Shown: in pieces, positions 10,352 to 10,740 of the stretch
How the letters are laid out: each line of letters opens with the position of its first letter
Position numbering within the stretch: position 1 is the stretch's first letter
Assembly (NCBI GenBank): GCA_009602725.1
Contig: WELB01000165.1
Coordinates: forward strand, 312,487 to 323,226
Origin: Spirogloea muscicola
Taxonomy: Eukaryota; Streptophyta; Zygnematophyceae; Spirogloeales; Spirogloeaceae
DNA length: 10,740 nt
Direction: 5' to 3'
Notes under the pieces: model-generated
The model's database searches: none
The model's input: only the letters and a program-made list of their open reading frames with translations
What the model was told of the DNA's origin: nothing
Program-made: the position numbers and the translations under genes

Positions 10352-10740
10352 CTGCGGACCTCCGCACGACGCGGTTGCAGCTATCAGATCGACCTGGGCT
10401 TAGAGTGCTGCTTTGGTGGCAGCGCAGCAGGGAGCTCTGTAGTGCCCGGCTGGGAGGAGGAGGGTGGGCGTGGAGGGCTTGAGGGGGTCAGGGCGAAACG
10501 GGAAGGGAGAGAGGGGAGGGGGTGGGTGGACGGTGGTGGGGCAGAAGCATGTGAGAGGGCGAGGAGAAGGGAGAAGAGATGAAGGAAGGCTGAAGGAAGG
10601 AGGTGAGAGACAGCGCAGTAGCTAACAAGCAGTGCAACAGGGGAGGGGGTCTCTGCGAGGAGCATGGGAGGAGGTAAGTCAGGTGGGTCAGAAGAACGGG
10701 AGAAAGATGCAGAGGCGGAAGAGAGGGAGGGAAGGCGGGA
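10352..10740 (-). other. RBX1 upstream intron or 5' flank, strongly purine-rich on the + strand
   Basis: The first visible RBX1 exon starts at 10351 after a CAG acceptor in phase 1, so sequence upstream on the minus strand should begin as intron. I searched it for the expected KKWNAVALWAW-type block and did not find it, so the 5' exon lies outside the window. From about 10440 onward the + strand is mostly G and A and the minus strand mostly C and T. Confidence 0.55.
10505..10526 (+). other. Potential G-quadruplex motif
   Basis: Four runs of three or more G (10505-10507, 10513-10516, 10518-10522, 10524-10526) are separated by loops of 5, 1 and 1 bases, which meets the standard G3+N1-7 pattern. 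It lies on the template strand of RBX1, upstream of the visible exons. Confidence 0.55.

Overview
The window is eukaryotic nuclear DNA, most probably from a chlorophyte green alga. Three protein-coding genes are split by many short GT-AG introns of about 115-340 nt, so no single long reading frame covers any gene. The products look plant or algal: a HAK/KUP/KT potassium transporter, a multi-pass membrane protein with a plastid-like N-terminus, and the cullin-ligase RING subunit RBX1. One intron holds degenerate plant-type TTTAGGG telomere repeats. I cannot name the species from the sequence alone.

Layout. Positions 1-505 are the GC-rich 5' flank, and possibly an upstream exon, of the potassium transporter. 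Positions 506-5730 (+) hold that transporter: 18 coding exons, 17 introns, 804 predicted residues. Every junction was placed by joining conserved family blocks in phase, and the summed exon length (2415 nt) is divisible by three. Positions 5731-6372 are a non-coding spacer between convergent genes. Positions 6373-8568 (-) hold a six-exon gene for a conserved membrane protein of unknown function (370 predicted residues, 1113 nt in phase). Positions 8569-9383 are non-coding flank between two tandem minus-strand genes. Positions 9384-10351 (-) hold the last four coding exons of RBX1, whose N-terminal exon or exons lie beyond the right edge. The right end (10352-10740) is strongly purine-rich on the + strand and should be RBX1 intron or 5' flank.

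The three genes have no obvious shared pathway. They are potassium import, a probable organelle membrane protein and ubiquitin ligation, arranged as ordinary housekeeping neighbours. I saw no mobile element, tRNA, rRNA, CRISPR array or accessory system, and no clearly novel multi-gene system. The points worth a second look are gene-structural: many splice donors with a pyrimidine at +3, fully symmetric phase-1 exons in RBX1 with an RBX1 stop codon inside a donor-like site, a degenerate telomeric repeat in an intron, an uncharacterised membrane protein, and a strong codon-usage contrast between neighbouring genes.
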